A stretch of 64,000 nt of DNA, from assembly GCA_030830965.1 (NCBI GenBank), contig JAURLX010000019.1, positions 186,001-250,000 of the forward strand, in the 5' to 3' direction. Position numbers and translations under genes: made by a program. The stretch comes from Verrucomicrobiota bacterium. Lineage in GTDB: Bacteria; Verrucomicrobiota; Verrucomicrobiia; Opitutales; UBA953. Below are positions 32,983 to 41,305 of this stretch, in pieces. Every line of letters starts with the position of its first letter. Within the stretch, counting starts at the first letter, position 1. Under the pieces are notes generated by a model. It was not told the DNA's origin, searched no databases, and saw nothing but the letters and a program-made list of their open reading frames with translations.

Positions 32983-33714
32983 ATGCGCGGCGCCGGCCAG
33001 CCCATCCCGCTGCACGTCGCCGGGCGCGAAGTGAACGTCTGGCCCAGGGTTTCGGAACGATCATCACGCATGCGGTTGAGCGTGAAGCCGGGGCCGCGCA
33101 TCGTCCTGTCATATCCCCCGCACGCGAGCCATGCGGCCGCGCTGACCTTCCTTCGGGACAACTTGGGCTGGCTGGAGAGGACGCTCGGGCGCGCCCGCGT
33201 GACGCAACCTTCGCTCACCAAGCATCTGGAGCGTTTCCCCTGGATCACCCACGACGACCGACTGTTGGACGTCAGTATCACTGCGGCGGGCCGCGCCTCG
33301 GCCAGGATAGATCGCACGGAGGACTCCCTCGTCCTAGGCCTGCCGGCGGCGACCCGCGAGCTTTCGGCCGTAAGGGCAGTGCGGCGCATGGCGGAATCAG
33401 GACTGACCGCGGCGGTGTCGCGGCTCGGCGCCCGTTCCGGCGTCACCTTCTCCAAGGTGACCGTGCGCGATCAGACCACCCGTTGGGGCTCGTGCTCCGG
33501 CGCCGGCGCGCTTTCGCTTAACTGGAGGCTCGTGTTGCTGCCGCCCAAATTGCACGACCACGTCATCCTCCATGAACTGGCCCATCGGCGTCACATGGAT
33601 CATTCCGACCGTTTCTGGGGCCAGCTGGCGATCTGGGATCCGGACTGGAGGAAGCACGACCGGGAGCTGACCCGGCGCTGGTCCGTCATCATGGACCTGG
33701 GGCGCGAGTCATGA
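32983..33714 (+). CDS. YgjP-like (DUF45) zinc metalloprotease-type protein
   Basis: A protein of 243 residues. The C-terminal part carries the DUF45/SprT-related zinc motif VILHELAHRRHMDHSDRFW (HELAH at 197-201, third His in HMDHS) preceded by the diagnostic DQTTRWGSCSGAGALSLNW. The N-terminal half has the RMRLSVKPGPRIVLSYP strand typical of the family. Cellular substrates are not known. It starts 3 bases after mazG and overlaps the Nudix gene by four. Confidence 0.88.
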   Translation: MRGAGQPIPLHVAGREVNVWPRVSERSSRMRLSVKPGPRIVLSYPPHASHAAALTFLRDNLGWLERTLGRARVTQPSLTKHLERFPWITHDDRLLDVSITAAGRASARIDRTEDSLVLGLPAATRELSAVRAVRRMAESGLTAAVSRLGARSGVTFSKVTVRDQTTRWGSCSGAGALSLNWRLVLLPPKLHDHVILHELAHRRHMDHSDRFWGQLAIWDPDWRKHDRELTRRWSVIMDLGRES

Positions 33715-34250
33715 CCGGCGGCCAGTCCCAGGATGAGAAGTTCGACGTCGTGGACGAGCATGACGCGGTCGTCGGCGTGGAGACACGCGGGGTCGTTCAT
33801 GCGCGCAACCTCCGCCACCGCGCCTGCCACGTCTTCTGGCTTCGCCGGGACGGGATGGTCTGCCTGCAGCGCAGGTCCTACGCCAAGGACTCCTCGCCCG
33901 GCCTGCTCAGTTCGTCGTGCGCCGGGCATGTCGACTCCGGCGAGTCCTACCTCCAGGCTGCTGTGAGGGAATTCAGGGAGGAGTTGGGGATCGGCGCGCC
34001 AGCCGAGGCGTTCAAGGAGATCGACTACGCCCCCTGCCATCCCGAGCTCGGCAACGAGTTCGTCAGGACCTACCTGATCCGAGGAGACTGGAGGGCCGCG
34101 CCTTCCGGATACGAGGTGGACTCCGTCCTATGGCGTTCACCTGAGGAGCTGTTCGCTTGGACGACCTGGGATCGGGACGCGTTCGCCACCCCTCTGCATC
34201 ATCTGCTTGCTCGCCCCGGGGTGAGGGAGGCCTTCGGGCATAAAGGTTGA
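33711..34250 (+). CDS. Nudix hydrolase, IDI-like subgroup
   Basis: A protein of 179 residues with a complete Nudix box GHVDSGESYLQAAVREFREE followed by LGI (about 72-94; GX5EX7REUXEEXGU). The N-terminal FDVVDEHDAVVGVETRGVVH and the HRACHVFWLRR strand resemble the YfcD / isopentenyl-diphosphate-isomerase-like subgroup. Substrate unknown. It overlaps the YgjP-like gene by four bases; with mazG it suggests a nucleotide-cleanup theme. Confidence 0.9.
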   Translation: MTGGQSQDEKFDVVDEHDAVVGVETRGVVHARNLRHRACHVFWLRRDGMVCLQRRSYAKDSSPGLLSSSCAGHVDSGESYLQAAVREFREELGIGAPAEAFKEIDYAPCHPELGNEFVRTYLIRGDWRAAPSGYEVDSVLWRSPEELFAWTTWDRDAFATPLHHLLARPGVREAFGHKG

Positions 34251-34283
34251 AACACTGCCGACGAAGGGGGAACATCGCGGTCT

Positions 34284-34946
34284 GTGAGCCAACCAGGAGC
34301 CAATCTCCCCGACACACCCGTCAGCGTGCCCTGGTACCATTGGCTCTGGGTGGCGCCGCTCGCCTGGCTGCTGCGTCTCTGGCTTGCCACCCTTCGATTT
34401 CGTCCGACTCCGGTCAGGGCCGAGGATTCCAAACGTCCGCGCGTCATCGTCCTGTGGCATGAGAACCTCTTTGTCACCGTACTGGTCGCGCATCGCTGCC
34501 TGTCCCGCAAGGTTACCGCGCTTATCAGCACCAGCAAAGACGGCGCTTGGCTGGTGGCCTTCTATCGGCTCATGGGGATCGATGCCGTCCGCGGCTCCTC
34601 GAACCGCGGCGGGGTGGGCGCCCTAATCGCTTTGACGAGGGCCGTGCGCGCCGGATTCAACGTGGGCATAACCCCGGACGGTCCGAAGGGTCCGCGTCGG
34701 GTGTTCAAACCTGGCGCCGTAACACTGGCGCGTCTCACGGGCTCCTCCTTCCTTCTGCTCGGCATCAGGCATGCATCCGCGTGGAGACTCTCCAGCTGGG
34801 ACAGATTCTGCCTGCCCGTCCCCTTCAGCGTCGTCGAGGTTGAGATGGAGGAGGCTCCCGCTCCGGGCGATCAAGAAGCCGACGAGGAAGTCGCCGACCG
34901 TCTCGGTCGGCGTCTCGAGGAGCTCAGCCCTTGCCTTCGGGGTTGA
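34284..34946 (+). CDS. DUF374 lysophospholipid acyltransferase-like protein
   Basis: A protein of 220 residues beginning at a GTG (34284). An N-terminal hydrophobic stretch is followed by VIVLWHENLFVTVL (H of the acyltransferase HX4D-like motif), ALISTSKDGAWLVAFYRLMG, RGSSNRGGVGAL and VGITPDGPKGPRRVFKPG. This order defines DUF374, a family related to LPLAT acyltransferases and usually encoded with lipid A or Kdo genes. It is likely an inner-membrane-associated acyltransferase. The 3' end overlaps ribE by 23 bases. Confidence 0.88.
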   Translation: MSQPGANLPDTPVSVPWYHWLWVAPLAWLLRLWLATLRFRPTPVRAEDSKRPRVIVLWHENLFVTVLVAHRCLSRKVTALISTSKDGAWLVAFYRLMGIDAVRGSSNRGGVGALIALTRAVRAGFNVGITPDGPKGPRRVFKPGAVTLARLTGSSFLLLGIRHASAWRLSSWDRFCLPVPFSVVEVEMEEAPAPGDQEADEEVADRLGRRLEELSPCLRG

Positions 34947-35523
34947 GCAGCTTCTCGGCGTACTTGGCGAGAAGGTCGGATTCCAGATTGACCCGGTCGC
35001 CCGCACGTCTGCCGGGGAGATTGGTGCAAGAGAGGGTGTGCGGGATGATCCAGATCACAAAAGACGAAACGGCTACCTCGGCCACCGTGAGGGACATGCC
35101 GTCTACCGTGACGCATCCTTTGGGGACGATGTGCCGCATTAGGGCGCCGGGGGCCTCGATCTCCAGCCGCCAATCGCCGCCATGCGGCGCGAAGCTCTTC
35201 ACCGTGCCGCAGGCGTCGATATGTCCGGTCACGAAGTGACCGCCCATACGGTCGGTCGGCAGGAGGCTCGGCTCAAGATTGACCTTCGAGCCCCGGAGGA
35301 GGCCCCCGAGATTGGTGAGCCGGAGGGTTTCGCCGAGCAGGTCGAAAGCAGCGGTCTCGTCCTTGACGGCCGTCACAGTCAGGCAGCAGCCGTTGACGGC
35401 GATGCTGTCTCCGACGGCGGTTCGCCTGAAAACCGGGGAGCAGAGCGTGATCCTGGCTCCTCCCTCCGGACGGGGTTCGACACCTTCAACCTCACCGGCC
35501 GAATGGACAAGACCGGTGAACAT
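34924..35523 (-). CDS. ribE: Riboflavin synthase, alpha subunit
   Basis: A protein of 199 residues with the two-fold repeated lumazine-binding barrel: MFTGLVHSAGEVEGVE and SIAVNGCCLTVTAVKD in the first half, GGHFVTGHIDACGTV and CVTVDGMSLTVAEV in the second. The N-terminal MFTGLV and a C-terminal helix needed for trimer formation are present. It catalyses dismutation of two 6,7-dimethyl-8-ribityllumazine molecules to riboflavin. No other rib gene is nearby. Its start lies 38 bases after the tatA stop on the same strand. Confidence 0.95.
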   Translation of the reverse strand: MFTGLVHSAGEVEGVEPRPEGGARITLCSPVFRRTAVGDSIAVNGCCLTVTAVKDETAAFDLLGETLRLTNLGGLLRGSKVNLEPSLLPTDRMGGHFVTGHIDACGTVKSFAPHGGDWRLEIEAPGALMRHIVPKGCVTVDGMSLTVAEVAVSSFVIWIIPHTLSCTNLPGRRAGDRVNLESDLLAKYAEKLLNPEGKG

Positions 35524-35539
35524 CCTGTGAGCGTGAGAA

Positions 35540-35557
35540 GGGGCCGGATTCGGCCCC
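35540..35557 (-). terminator. GC-rich hairpin after tatA
   Basis: GGGGCCG (35540-35546) and CGGCCCC (35551-35557) form a perfect seven-base stem with a four-base loop, 4 bases after the tatA stop on the minus strand. The following bases are only mildly T-rich (TTCT). It could end tatA transcription before ribE. Confidence 0.45.
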
Positions 35558-35561
35558 TGGT

Positions 35562-35858
35562 TCAGTTCTGATTGCCGTCCTGGGCCCGCTTGGCCTTTTC
35601 CTCGGCCTCGACCTGTGCGCGGATGCGGGCGCGTTCCTCGGCTTCCACCTGCTTGAGGCGGGCCTGACGACGCTCGTCCTCCTCGACCGCGCTGCGGACC
35701 TCGTTCTCAACCTCCTCCGAAGCTTTGCGGAATTCACGCTTGGCCTTGCCGAGACCCCGGGCGAGCTCGGGAATCTTGGAACCTCCGAACAGCAGGAGAG
35801 CGACGGCGAGAATGGCCCAGAAGACAGGGCCGTCGAGCATTGCGAGAAGCGGTGACAT
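35562..35858 (-). CDS. tatA: TatA/E-type twin-arginine translocase subunit
   Basis: A protein of 98 residues. One membrane helix (about 9-26, [17 protein letters not shown]) is followed by the hinge and amphipathic helix [20 protein letters not shown], the hallmark of TatA/TatE. The rest is a highly charged Glu/Lys/Arg coil. TatA oligomers form the passage for folded proteins with twin-arginine signals. Here the tat gene stands alone, without tatB or tatC neighbours. Confidence 0.93.
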   Translation of the reverse strand: MSPLLAMLDGPVFWAILAVALLLFGGSKIPELARGLGKAKREFRKASEEVENEVRSAVEEDERRQARLKQVEAEERARIRAQVEAEEKAKRAQDGNQN

Positions 35859-35913
35859 GGTCGGTTTGCGTTTGCTGGAAGGTAGGAATGACTACTATTT
35901 ACCACCGTCCCCC

Positions 35914-36195
35914 ATGTCAACCCATGTCTCCCACCGCGAAGTATGGTACACGGGCCGCGTTCAAGGGGTGGGCTTCCGGGCCGGCGTGCTTTCTGTTTCC
36001 CGCGGCTACGAGGTGACCGGTTACGTCCAGAATCTTACCGACGGCCGGGTCTACCTGCATGCGGAAGGCGCCGAAAGGGAGCTCGAGGGGTTCCTCGAGG
36101 GTATCGCGGCCTCGATGGACGGGCATGTCCGAAACCAGGAGGTGAGGGCCTTCTCCGGCTTGCGCACCTGCAGCGATTTCTCGATTCGTCGATGA
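35914..36195 (+). CDS. acyP: Acylphosphatase
   Basis: A protein of 93 residues from the ATG at 35914; an in-frame extension upstream to 35725 lies inside tatA and is ignored. The active-site loop is GRVQGVGFRAGV with catalytic Arg22, and catalytic Asn40 is in GYVQNLTDGRVYLHAEG. It hydrolyses acyl phosphates. The stop overlaps the start of the ABC ATPase gene (ATGA), so it is the lead gene of a four-gene operon. Confidence 0.93.
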   Translation: MSTHVSHREVWYTGRVQGVGFRAGVLSVSRGYEVTGYVQNLTDGRVYLHAEGAERELEGFLEGIAASMDGHVRNQEVRAFSGLRTCSDFSIRR

Positions 36196-37043
36196 CATCG
36201 GCCGTCTCCATCAGAGGACTGACCAAAGATTTCGCCGTCGGCATCCGCGGCCTGAAGCTGCGGGCGGTCGACGACCTCAGCATCGAGATTCCGCGTGGAC
36301 AGGTATACGGACTGCTGGGGCCCAACGGCTGCGGCAAGAGCACGACGCTGAAGATCGTCCTGGGCCTGGTGAAGCCCACGTCCGGCAGCACCTCGATCTT
36401 AGGAGACGATGCCGCTTCGGCTGAGGCGAGGCGACGTACGGGCTTCCTTCCCGAGGCGCCCTACTTCCACCGTTTTCTCTCCGGCCGCGAGCTGGTCGGC
36501 TACTGCGCAAGGCTGAGCGGCGTCCGGGAGGACGACATCAGGGCCTCGGTGGACCGCGCCCTTGAGCTCGCGTCGATGACCGCCGCCGCCGATCGGCCCG
36601 TGGGGACCTATTCCAAGGGCATGCTGCAGCGCATCGGGCTCGCCCAGGCGGTCGTCCATGATCCTGAACTGATCATCCTCGACGAGCCCACGGCCGGAGT
36701 CGACCCCGTCGGGTCGGCCGCCATCGGCCGGATGATCTCTGCGATGCGTTCAGAAGGGCGGACCGTGGTGCTCTGCTCCCATCTTCTCGGCCAGGTCGAG
36801 CAGGTCTGCGACCGCGTGGCCATCATGGACCGGGGGCGGCTCGTGCTCGAGGGCTCGGTCGAGGAGGTTCTGGCGCGTCGCGACCGCCACCTTCTCGAGG
36901 TCCGCGGCCTCACTCCGGCGGCGGAGGCGGCGGCCCGTGAGGCGTTGGAGAGGAACGGAGCCCTGCTGGGCGAGGTGAGCCACCCACGCCGCTCGCTCGA
37001 GGAGCTGTTCCGCGAGCTCGTCACCGGGAGCAAGGACGCCTGA
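36192..37043 (+). CDS. ABC transporter ATPase (export type)
   Basis: A protein of 283 residues from the ATG at 36192. Walker A is GPNGCGKST (43-51), the signature is the variant YSKGMLQRIGLAQAV, and Walker B is LIILDEPTAGVDP, with the switch His in VVLCSHLLG. The subfamily is that of DrrA/CcmA/GldA-like ATPases that pair with two-part membrane exporters. After the nucleotide-binding core, about 60 residues (HLLEVRGLTPAAEAAAREAL) form a regulatory C-terminal extension. The permease follows two bases later. Confidence 0.92.
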   Translation: MTSAVSIRGLTKDFAVGIRGLKLRAVDDLSIEIPRGQVYGLLGPNGCGKSTTLKIVLGLVKPTSGSTSILGDDAASAEARRRTGFLPEAPYFHRFLSGRELVGYCARLSGVREDDIRASVDRALELASMTAAADRPVGTYSKGMLQRIGLAQAVVHDPELIILDEPTAGVDPVGSAAIGRMISAMRSEGRTVVLCSHLLGQVEQVCDRVAIMDRGRLVLEGSVEEVLARRDRHLLEVRGLTPAAEAAAREALERNGALLGEVSHPRRSLEELFRELVTGSKDA

Positions 37044-37045
37044 CC

Positions 37046-37876
37046 ATGCAGTCGATGCGCCGCATATTCTGGATCGCACGGATCACCTTCCTCGAGGCCG
37101 TCCGTCAGCGGCTCTTCTCGTTCCTGCTGCTCCTCGGAGCCGCCCTGGCCGGTTCGTCCGTGGCGTTCCGCTTCCTCAACTTCGGCCAGGGTGAGCTCAA
37201 GTTCGTGGCGGATTTCGGCTTCGGCATCATGTTCCTTTTCGGCTCGCTCCTCGCCGTCGTCATGATGGCGCAGCTGCTTTTCGCGGAGCTGGACAATCGT
37301 ACCGCGATGACGCTGCTGGCCAAGCCGCTCGGGCGCTCCGAGTTCCTGCTGGGGAAGTTCTTGGGCGTCTGGGCCGTGATGGCCGTCTTCGTGCTGCTGC
37401 TGTGCGCCGTGCTCGGCGCAGTGCTCCTCTCTCGCGCCTCCGAGCTCGCGGCCCTCGCCGAGGAGGCCGGCAGGACTGCTCCCGTCGTCGACGGGGGCGG
37501 GCTCGTCGTATTCGCTGTCCTCCAGTGGCTCAGGCTGGGCGTCGTGTCCGCCATGACCCTGCTCGTCTCCGCTGGGGCTCGTACGTTCCTCTTCAGCGTG
37601 GTGGCGGGCATGCTGGCGGTGCTAGGCGGACAGCTCCAGTGGCTGGCCCAGGATCTTCTCGCCAAAGATGACGCCGGCGTCTTCCAGAGGTCTCTGGCGT
37701 GGTTTGCGACCCGCGCCGTGCCCAATCTGCAGCAGTTCAACATCGGTGACGCGCTCGTGCTCGACCCCGCGTCGGTGCCGCCGGGTGCGCCGTCCGCCGC
37801 CATCCTGTCCGGCTTCCTGCACCTTACGGCCTTCGTGGTCATCGCCTGCGCCCTCTTCAGGCGGAGGGAGATATGA
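37046..37876 (+). CDS. ABC-2-type permease
   Basis: A protein of 276 residues with about six hydrophobic segments. RIFWIARITFLEAVRQRLF at the N-terminus is the standard opening of the ABC-2/NosY-type permeases, and ELDNRTAMTLLAKPLGRSEF is their conserved cytoplasmic loop. It is the membrane partner of the preceding ATPase. The exported substrate is unknown. It overlaps the next gene by four bases. Confidence 0.88.
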   Translation: MQSMRRIFWIARITFLEAVRQRLFSFLLLLGAALAGSSVAFRFLNFGQGELKFVADFGFGIMFLFGSLLAVVMMAQLLFAELDNRTAMTLLAKPLGRSEFLLGKFLGVWAVMAVFVLLLCAVLGAVLLSRASELAALAEEAGRTAPVVDGGGLVVFAVLQWLRLGVVSAMTLLVSAGARTFLFSVVAGMLAVLGGQLQWLAQDLLAKDDAGVFQRSLAWFATRAVPNLQQFNIGDALVLDPASVPPGAPSAAILSGFLHLTAFVVIACALFRRREI

Positions 37877-38649
37877 GCCAAGTCCGCGCGCTCTGGGCCG
37901 TCGGGACGGTCCTGCTGGCGGCCGCCGGAGCTTCGACGGACAGGTCTTGGGCCGCCGTGCGCCCTTGCATACCCGAGCTGGGGCCTCGCCAGCTCGAACT
38001 GGGGGCGGGGCAGGGCGTGATGCTCGGCGTGCTGGGCGGGCTTCGCACCGTGATGGCCGACGTTTCCTGGCTCCGCAGCTACGTCCTGTGGGAGCGCAAG
38101 GACCAGGCTGGCAGCGAGGCCCTCATGCGCCTCGCCTGCACCCTCGATCCTCACGCCCGCTATTTCTGGGAGCAGACCGGCTTCGCCGTCGGACTCGACA
38201 TGGCCAACTGGGAGATCCGCCGCCGCGGCGGATACGCGAAGCTTCCCAAGGAGATCCAGGATCACCTTTTCACCACCTACGCCCGCAAGGCCATCGCCAT
38301 CCTTGACGAGGGCGCCAGGGTTTCCCGCAGCCGCGCCCCCCTGCTCATCGTGGCAGGCCAGTTGGCCGAGATGAAGCTCAAGGACCTCCGTCTCGCCGCC
38401 GCCTACTATCGGACCGCCGCCGAATGCGACGATGCTCCCTGGTACGCCGCACGGTTCTCCGCACGGACCTTGTGGGGCGCCGGTGACCGGCGCGAGGCCT
38501 ACGACTGGTTCAAGGCGCACTGGCTTTCCACGCTGCGCATCCGTTATCAGGACAAGGCCCCGGACGACCTTGCGGAAATAAGGATGATGGAGGACGCCCT
38601 CCTCCTCCCACTGGCCGTGAGGGTTCCGCGGCAGCCTTGGGAGCGCTAA
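37873..38649 (+). CDS. Uncharacterised exported protein with TPR-like helices, coupled to an ABC exporter
   Basis: A protein of 258 residues. It starts with a hydrophobic segment (ALWAVGTVLLAAAGA), likely a signal or anchor. Then LGVLGGLRTVMADVSWLRSYVLWERKD, LACTLDPHARYFWEQTGF and a helical repeat region with RLAAAYYRTAAECDDAPW and WGAGDRREAYDWFKAHW, which looks like TPR units. I have seen this type of protein (LGGLR..ADv.WLR.Y..WE) next to ABC-2 transporters in other bacteria but know no function. The ATGA overlap ties it to the permease. Confidence 0.75.
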   Translation: MSQVRALWAVGTVLLAAAGASTDRSWAAVRPCIPELGPRQLELGAGQGVMLGVLGGLRTVMADVSWLRSYVLWERKDQAGSEALMRLACTLDPHARYFWEQTGFAVGLDMANWEIRRRGGYAKLPKEIQDHLFTTYARKAIAILDEGARVSRSRAPLLIVAGQLAEMKLKDLRLAAAYYRTAAECDDAPWYAARFSARTLWGAGDRREAYDWFKAHWLSTLRIRYQDKAPDDLAEIRMMEDALLLPLAVRVPRQPWER

Positions 38650-41274
38650 TCAGAAAGGCTCGTCAGACTTCTTCTCCGCCTTCGGTGCCTTGGGCTTCCG
38701 GGGCGGAAATTCGAACCACCAGCCCTTCTCCTTGTCCGCCACAAGAAAGGCGTCAAAGGCGCGACGGGTGCGGTTCGAGACGAACTTCTTCAGGGCGGTG
38801 CGACCCTCGGTGAGCAGTTTGGCGACGTCTTCAGGGCTGATGGCGCACTTGAGCATCTCCACATTGAGACTGAAGGTCTTCTTGGCCCCGGCCTCTTTTG
38901 CCTTCTGGGGGCAGACGCGATAGCCGGCGGCAGGAGTCTGCTGGACGGGGAGCCCGCTCACCGGGCAGGCACCGAGGACGGGCCACGCGGGATCGAAGGG
39001 CTCACCGTCCGGATCGCCGTCGCGCGGGGGCAGGTCCAGGGCGGAACGAAGCTGGCCGTCCTTGTCCTCCAGCTTGATGTATCCGGAGTAGTTGCGTCCC
39101 GACTTGAGTGACTTGAAGTCGTGGAAGGGTCCGATACGACGCGTCTTGAGCAGTTCGGCGAGTTCCTCGGGCGAGAGCGGCCGGCCACCCAGCTCACGGT
39201 AGACCAGTACCGCGGGAACGGTCTTCTTGCCCTGGACGATGGTTTCGGTGGAGACGTACCTGCGATCGTCCCCCATCATGGGGGTTCCGGCGGGCGAGAG
39301 CACTTCCGGCTCCACCTTTTCGGCGACGACCGGGGTGTCGATGCGCTTGCGCACCTTCTCGATCATCTCGGCGACCTGGCTGCGGATCCCCTCCATGAAA
39401 GCCTTGGGGTCAAGCCCGCCGCGCTCCATCTCGCGGAGCCGGTGCTCCCATTCTCCCGTCAGCACGGGGTCCGCCAGCAGCAACAGCTCGTTGCCTGACA
39501 GGAAGCGTTCTAGTTTGAAGGCCTTGCCGGTAGGGATGAGCTCCCTGCCTTGACGTTCGATGTATTTCTGGGAAAGAAGGCCTTCGATGGTGGCGGCTCG
39601 GGTCGCGGGTGTTCCCAGACCCCGTTCCTTCATGGCCTCCGCAAGGGCTTCGTCGTCGACCAGTTTGCCGGCGTTTTCCATCGCCCCGAGCAGGGAGGCC
39701 TCGTTGTAACGCGCGGGGGGCTTGGTGGCGTCCTCGCGGATGTCGACGGCGAGGACGGAAGCCTTCGCCGGATCTCCGTCGGCCTGGGACAGTGCGGGCA
39801 GGCTGGCGGTCCCTTCCTTGTCGCGATCCTCCTCGGCCTCGGCCTCCTGGCCCCAGACCGCCCGCCATCCGGCGACGACCAGGACCTTGCCGGTGGTTCG
39901 GAAAGCGTGTTCGCCGGTCTGGGTGATGCGTACGGTCTCCTCGAACTCGGCCTGGGGGAAGAATACGGCGATGAAGCGTCGGACCACGAGGTCGTAGATG
40001 CGCTGTTCGACATCGGTCAGGCCGGTGGGGATGGTCCCCGTGGGCACGATGGCGAAGTGGTCGCTCACCTTCTTGTTGTCGAAGACACGACGACCAGCGG
40101 AGTCGGCCCATCCGTTCGAGAGCGCCGTGCGGGCGTGCTCGCCCGCGGGGTGCCCATTCGTCAGCTGGCCGAGCACCTCCTTGGCGGTGGCGACATAGTC
40201 CTCGGGAAGGTGTTGGGAGTCCGTGCGGGGGTAGGTCAGGGCCTTGTGCTTCTCATAGAGAGCCTGGGCCACGCCCAACGTCGTCTTGGCTGAAAATCCG
40301 TAGCGGCGGTTTCCTTCGCGCTGCAGGGTAGTAAGGTCGAAGAGACGGGGCGCCGAATCCTTCTTGGGCTTCTTCTCGTCGGTGACGGTGCCTTGGCCGG
40401 CCGCACGGGCGGCTTCCATCACGGCCTTGGCCTGGGCCTCGTCGTAGAATCGCTCGGCCTCCTTCCGGTCCTGGACGCCGGGGACCTGGGCCGAGCCTCG
40501 GTACTGCCCGGCACTCAGTCCGAAGTCCGCTTCGACCTTCCAGAAGGCCCTGGGCTTGAAGTCGCGTATCTCGAGCTCTCGACGCACGACCAGCATCAAA
40601 GTCGGGGTCTGGACGCGTCCGACGGGATGGACGCTCTCCTTGGATATCTTGCCCCCGCCGAGCATCTTGGAGGCCGCCCGGGTGAGGTTGAGGCCCACGA
40701 TCCAGTCGGACTGGGACCGGCAGATGGAGGAGGCCCTGAGGCCGGCCTTCTCGGACGCGGGCATGAGGTGCTCGAAGGAATCGCGGATCGAGGCGGGCGT
40801 CATGCTGGTGAGCCAGAGACGTCGCTCAGGCAGCTTGGATCCGGCGAGGACGCACACCATGTGGAAGATCAGCTCGCCTTCGCGTCCGGCGTCGCAGGCG
40901 TTGACGATCCCGCCGACGTCCTTGCGCTGGATGAGCTTCTTGAGGAGTTGGAATCGCTCGCCGGAACCGCGTTCTGAACGCGGCCGCAGGACTTCCTTGC
41001 TCACATGGCCGTCGAACTGCAACGGGAGGATGGGCAGGTTGCGCAGGGTCCACGACTTCCACTCCGGATTGAGCTCGTGCGGTTCTACGAGCTCGGCCAG
41101 GTGGCCGACGGCGGAGCTGATCACCCATTGCGCGTCCTCGAAGACCTCACCGGATTTTGGCACTTTCAGGACCTTGGCCAAATCCTGGGCGACGGAAGGC
41201 TTCTCGGCGATGACGAGGGTCTTGAGGGCCCCTTCCGGCGCCTCCGTGGACTGATGCTTGGGTTTCTTTGCCAT
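38650..41274 (-). CDS. topB: DNA topoisomerase III (type IA)
   Basis: A protein of 874 residues. N-terminal Toprim domain TLVIAEKPSVAQDLAKVL, then VNACDAGREGELIFH (acidic metal site around 128-135), the DNA-gate domain with active-site Tyr348 in LTYPRTDSQHLP, and SICRSQSDWIVGLNLTRAAS. The C-terminal ~200 residues carry type IA repeat-domain remnants (GACPVSGLPVQQTP, ending in a Lys-rich tail) without a classic four-Cys zinc finger. It relaxes and decatenates single-stranded-containing DNA. It touches the convergent upstream gene without gap. Confidence 0.93.
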   Translation of the reverse strand: MAKKPKHQSTEAPEGALKTLVIAEKPSVAQDLAKVLKVPKSGEVFEDAQWVISSAVGHLAELVEPHELNPEWKSWTLRNLPILPLQFDGHVSKEVLRPRSERGSGERFQLLKKLIQRKDVGGIVNACDAGREGELIFHMVCVLAGSKLPERRLWLTSMTPASIRDSFEHLMPASEKAGLRASSICRSQSDWIVGLNLTRAASKMLGGGKISKESVHPVGRVQTPTLMLVVRRELEIRDFKPRAFWKVEADFGLSAGQYRGSAQVPGVQDRKEAERFYDEAQAKAVMEAARAAGQGTVTDEKKPKKDSAPRLFDLTTLQREGNRRYGFSAKTTLGVAQALYEKHKALTYPRTDSQHLPEDYVATAKEVLGQLTNGHPAGEHARTALSNGWADSAGRRVFDNKKVSDHFAIVPTGTIPTGLTDVEQRIYDLVVRRFIAVFFPQAEFEETVRITQTGEHAFRTTGKVLVVAGWRAVWGQEAEAEEDRDKEGTASLPALSQADGDPAKASVLAVDIREDATKPPARYNEASLLGAMENAGKLVDDEALAEAMKERGLGTPATRAATIEGLLSQKYIERQGRELIPTGKAFKLERFLSGNELLLLADPVLTGEWEHRLREMERGGLDPKAFMEGIRSQVAEMIEKVRKRIDTPVVAEKVEPEVLSPAGTPMMGDDRRYVSTETIVQGKKTVPAVLVYRELGGRPLSPEELAELLKTRRIGPFHDFKSLKSGRNYSGYIKLEDKDGQLRSALDLPPRDGDPDGEPFDPAWPVLGACPVSGLPVQQTPAAGYRVCPQKAKEAGAKKTFSLNVEMLKCAISPEDVAKLLTEGRTALKKFVSNRTRRAFDAFLVADKEKGWWFEFPPRKPKAPKAEKKSDEPF

Positions 41275-41288
41275 GCCTAGGATGATAA

Positions 41289-41304
41289 CCGATTGTCAAA
41301 TCGG
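41289..41304 (-). terminator. Small hairpin between the aminotransferase and topB
   Basis: CCGATT (41289-41294) and AATCGG (41299-41304) form a six-base stem with a four-base loop directly after the aminotransferase stop codon on the minus strand, in a 31-base gap. It is followed by TTATCATC, so it is at best a weak terminator or a processing site. Confidence 0.35.
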
Positions 41305-41305
41305 G

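Noticed and set aside
31860-33455. A 531-codon minus-strand open frame
   Set aside because: Covers parts of trpC, mazG and the YgjP-like gene in the wrong frame; Ser/Arg-rich shadow.
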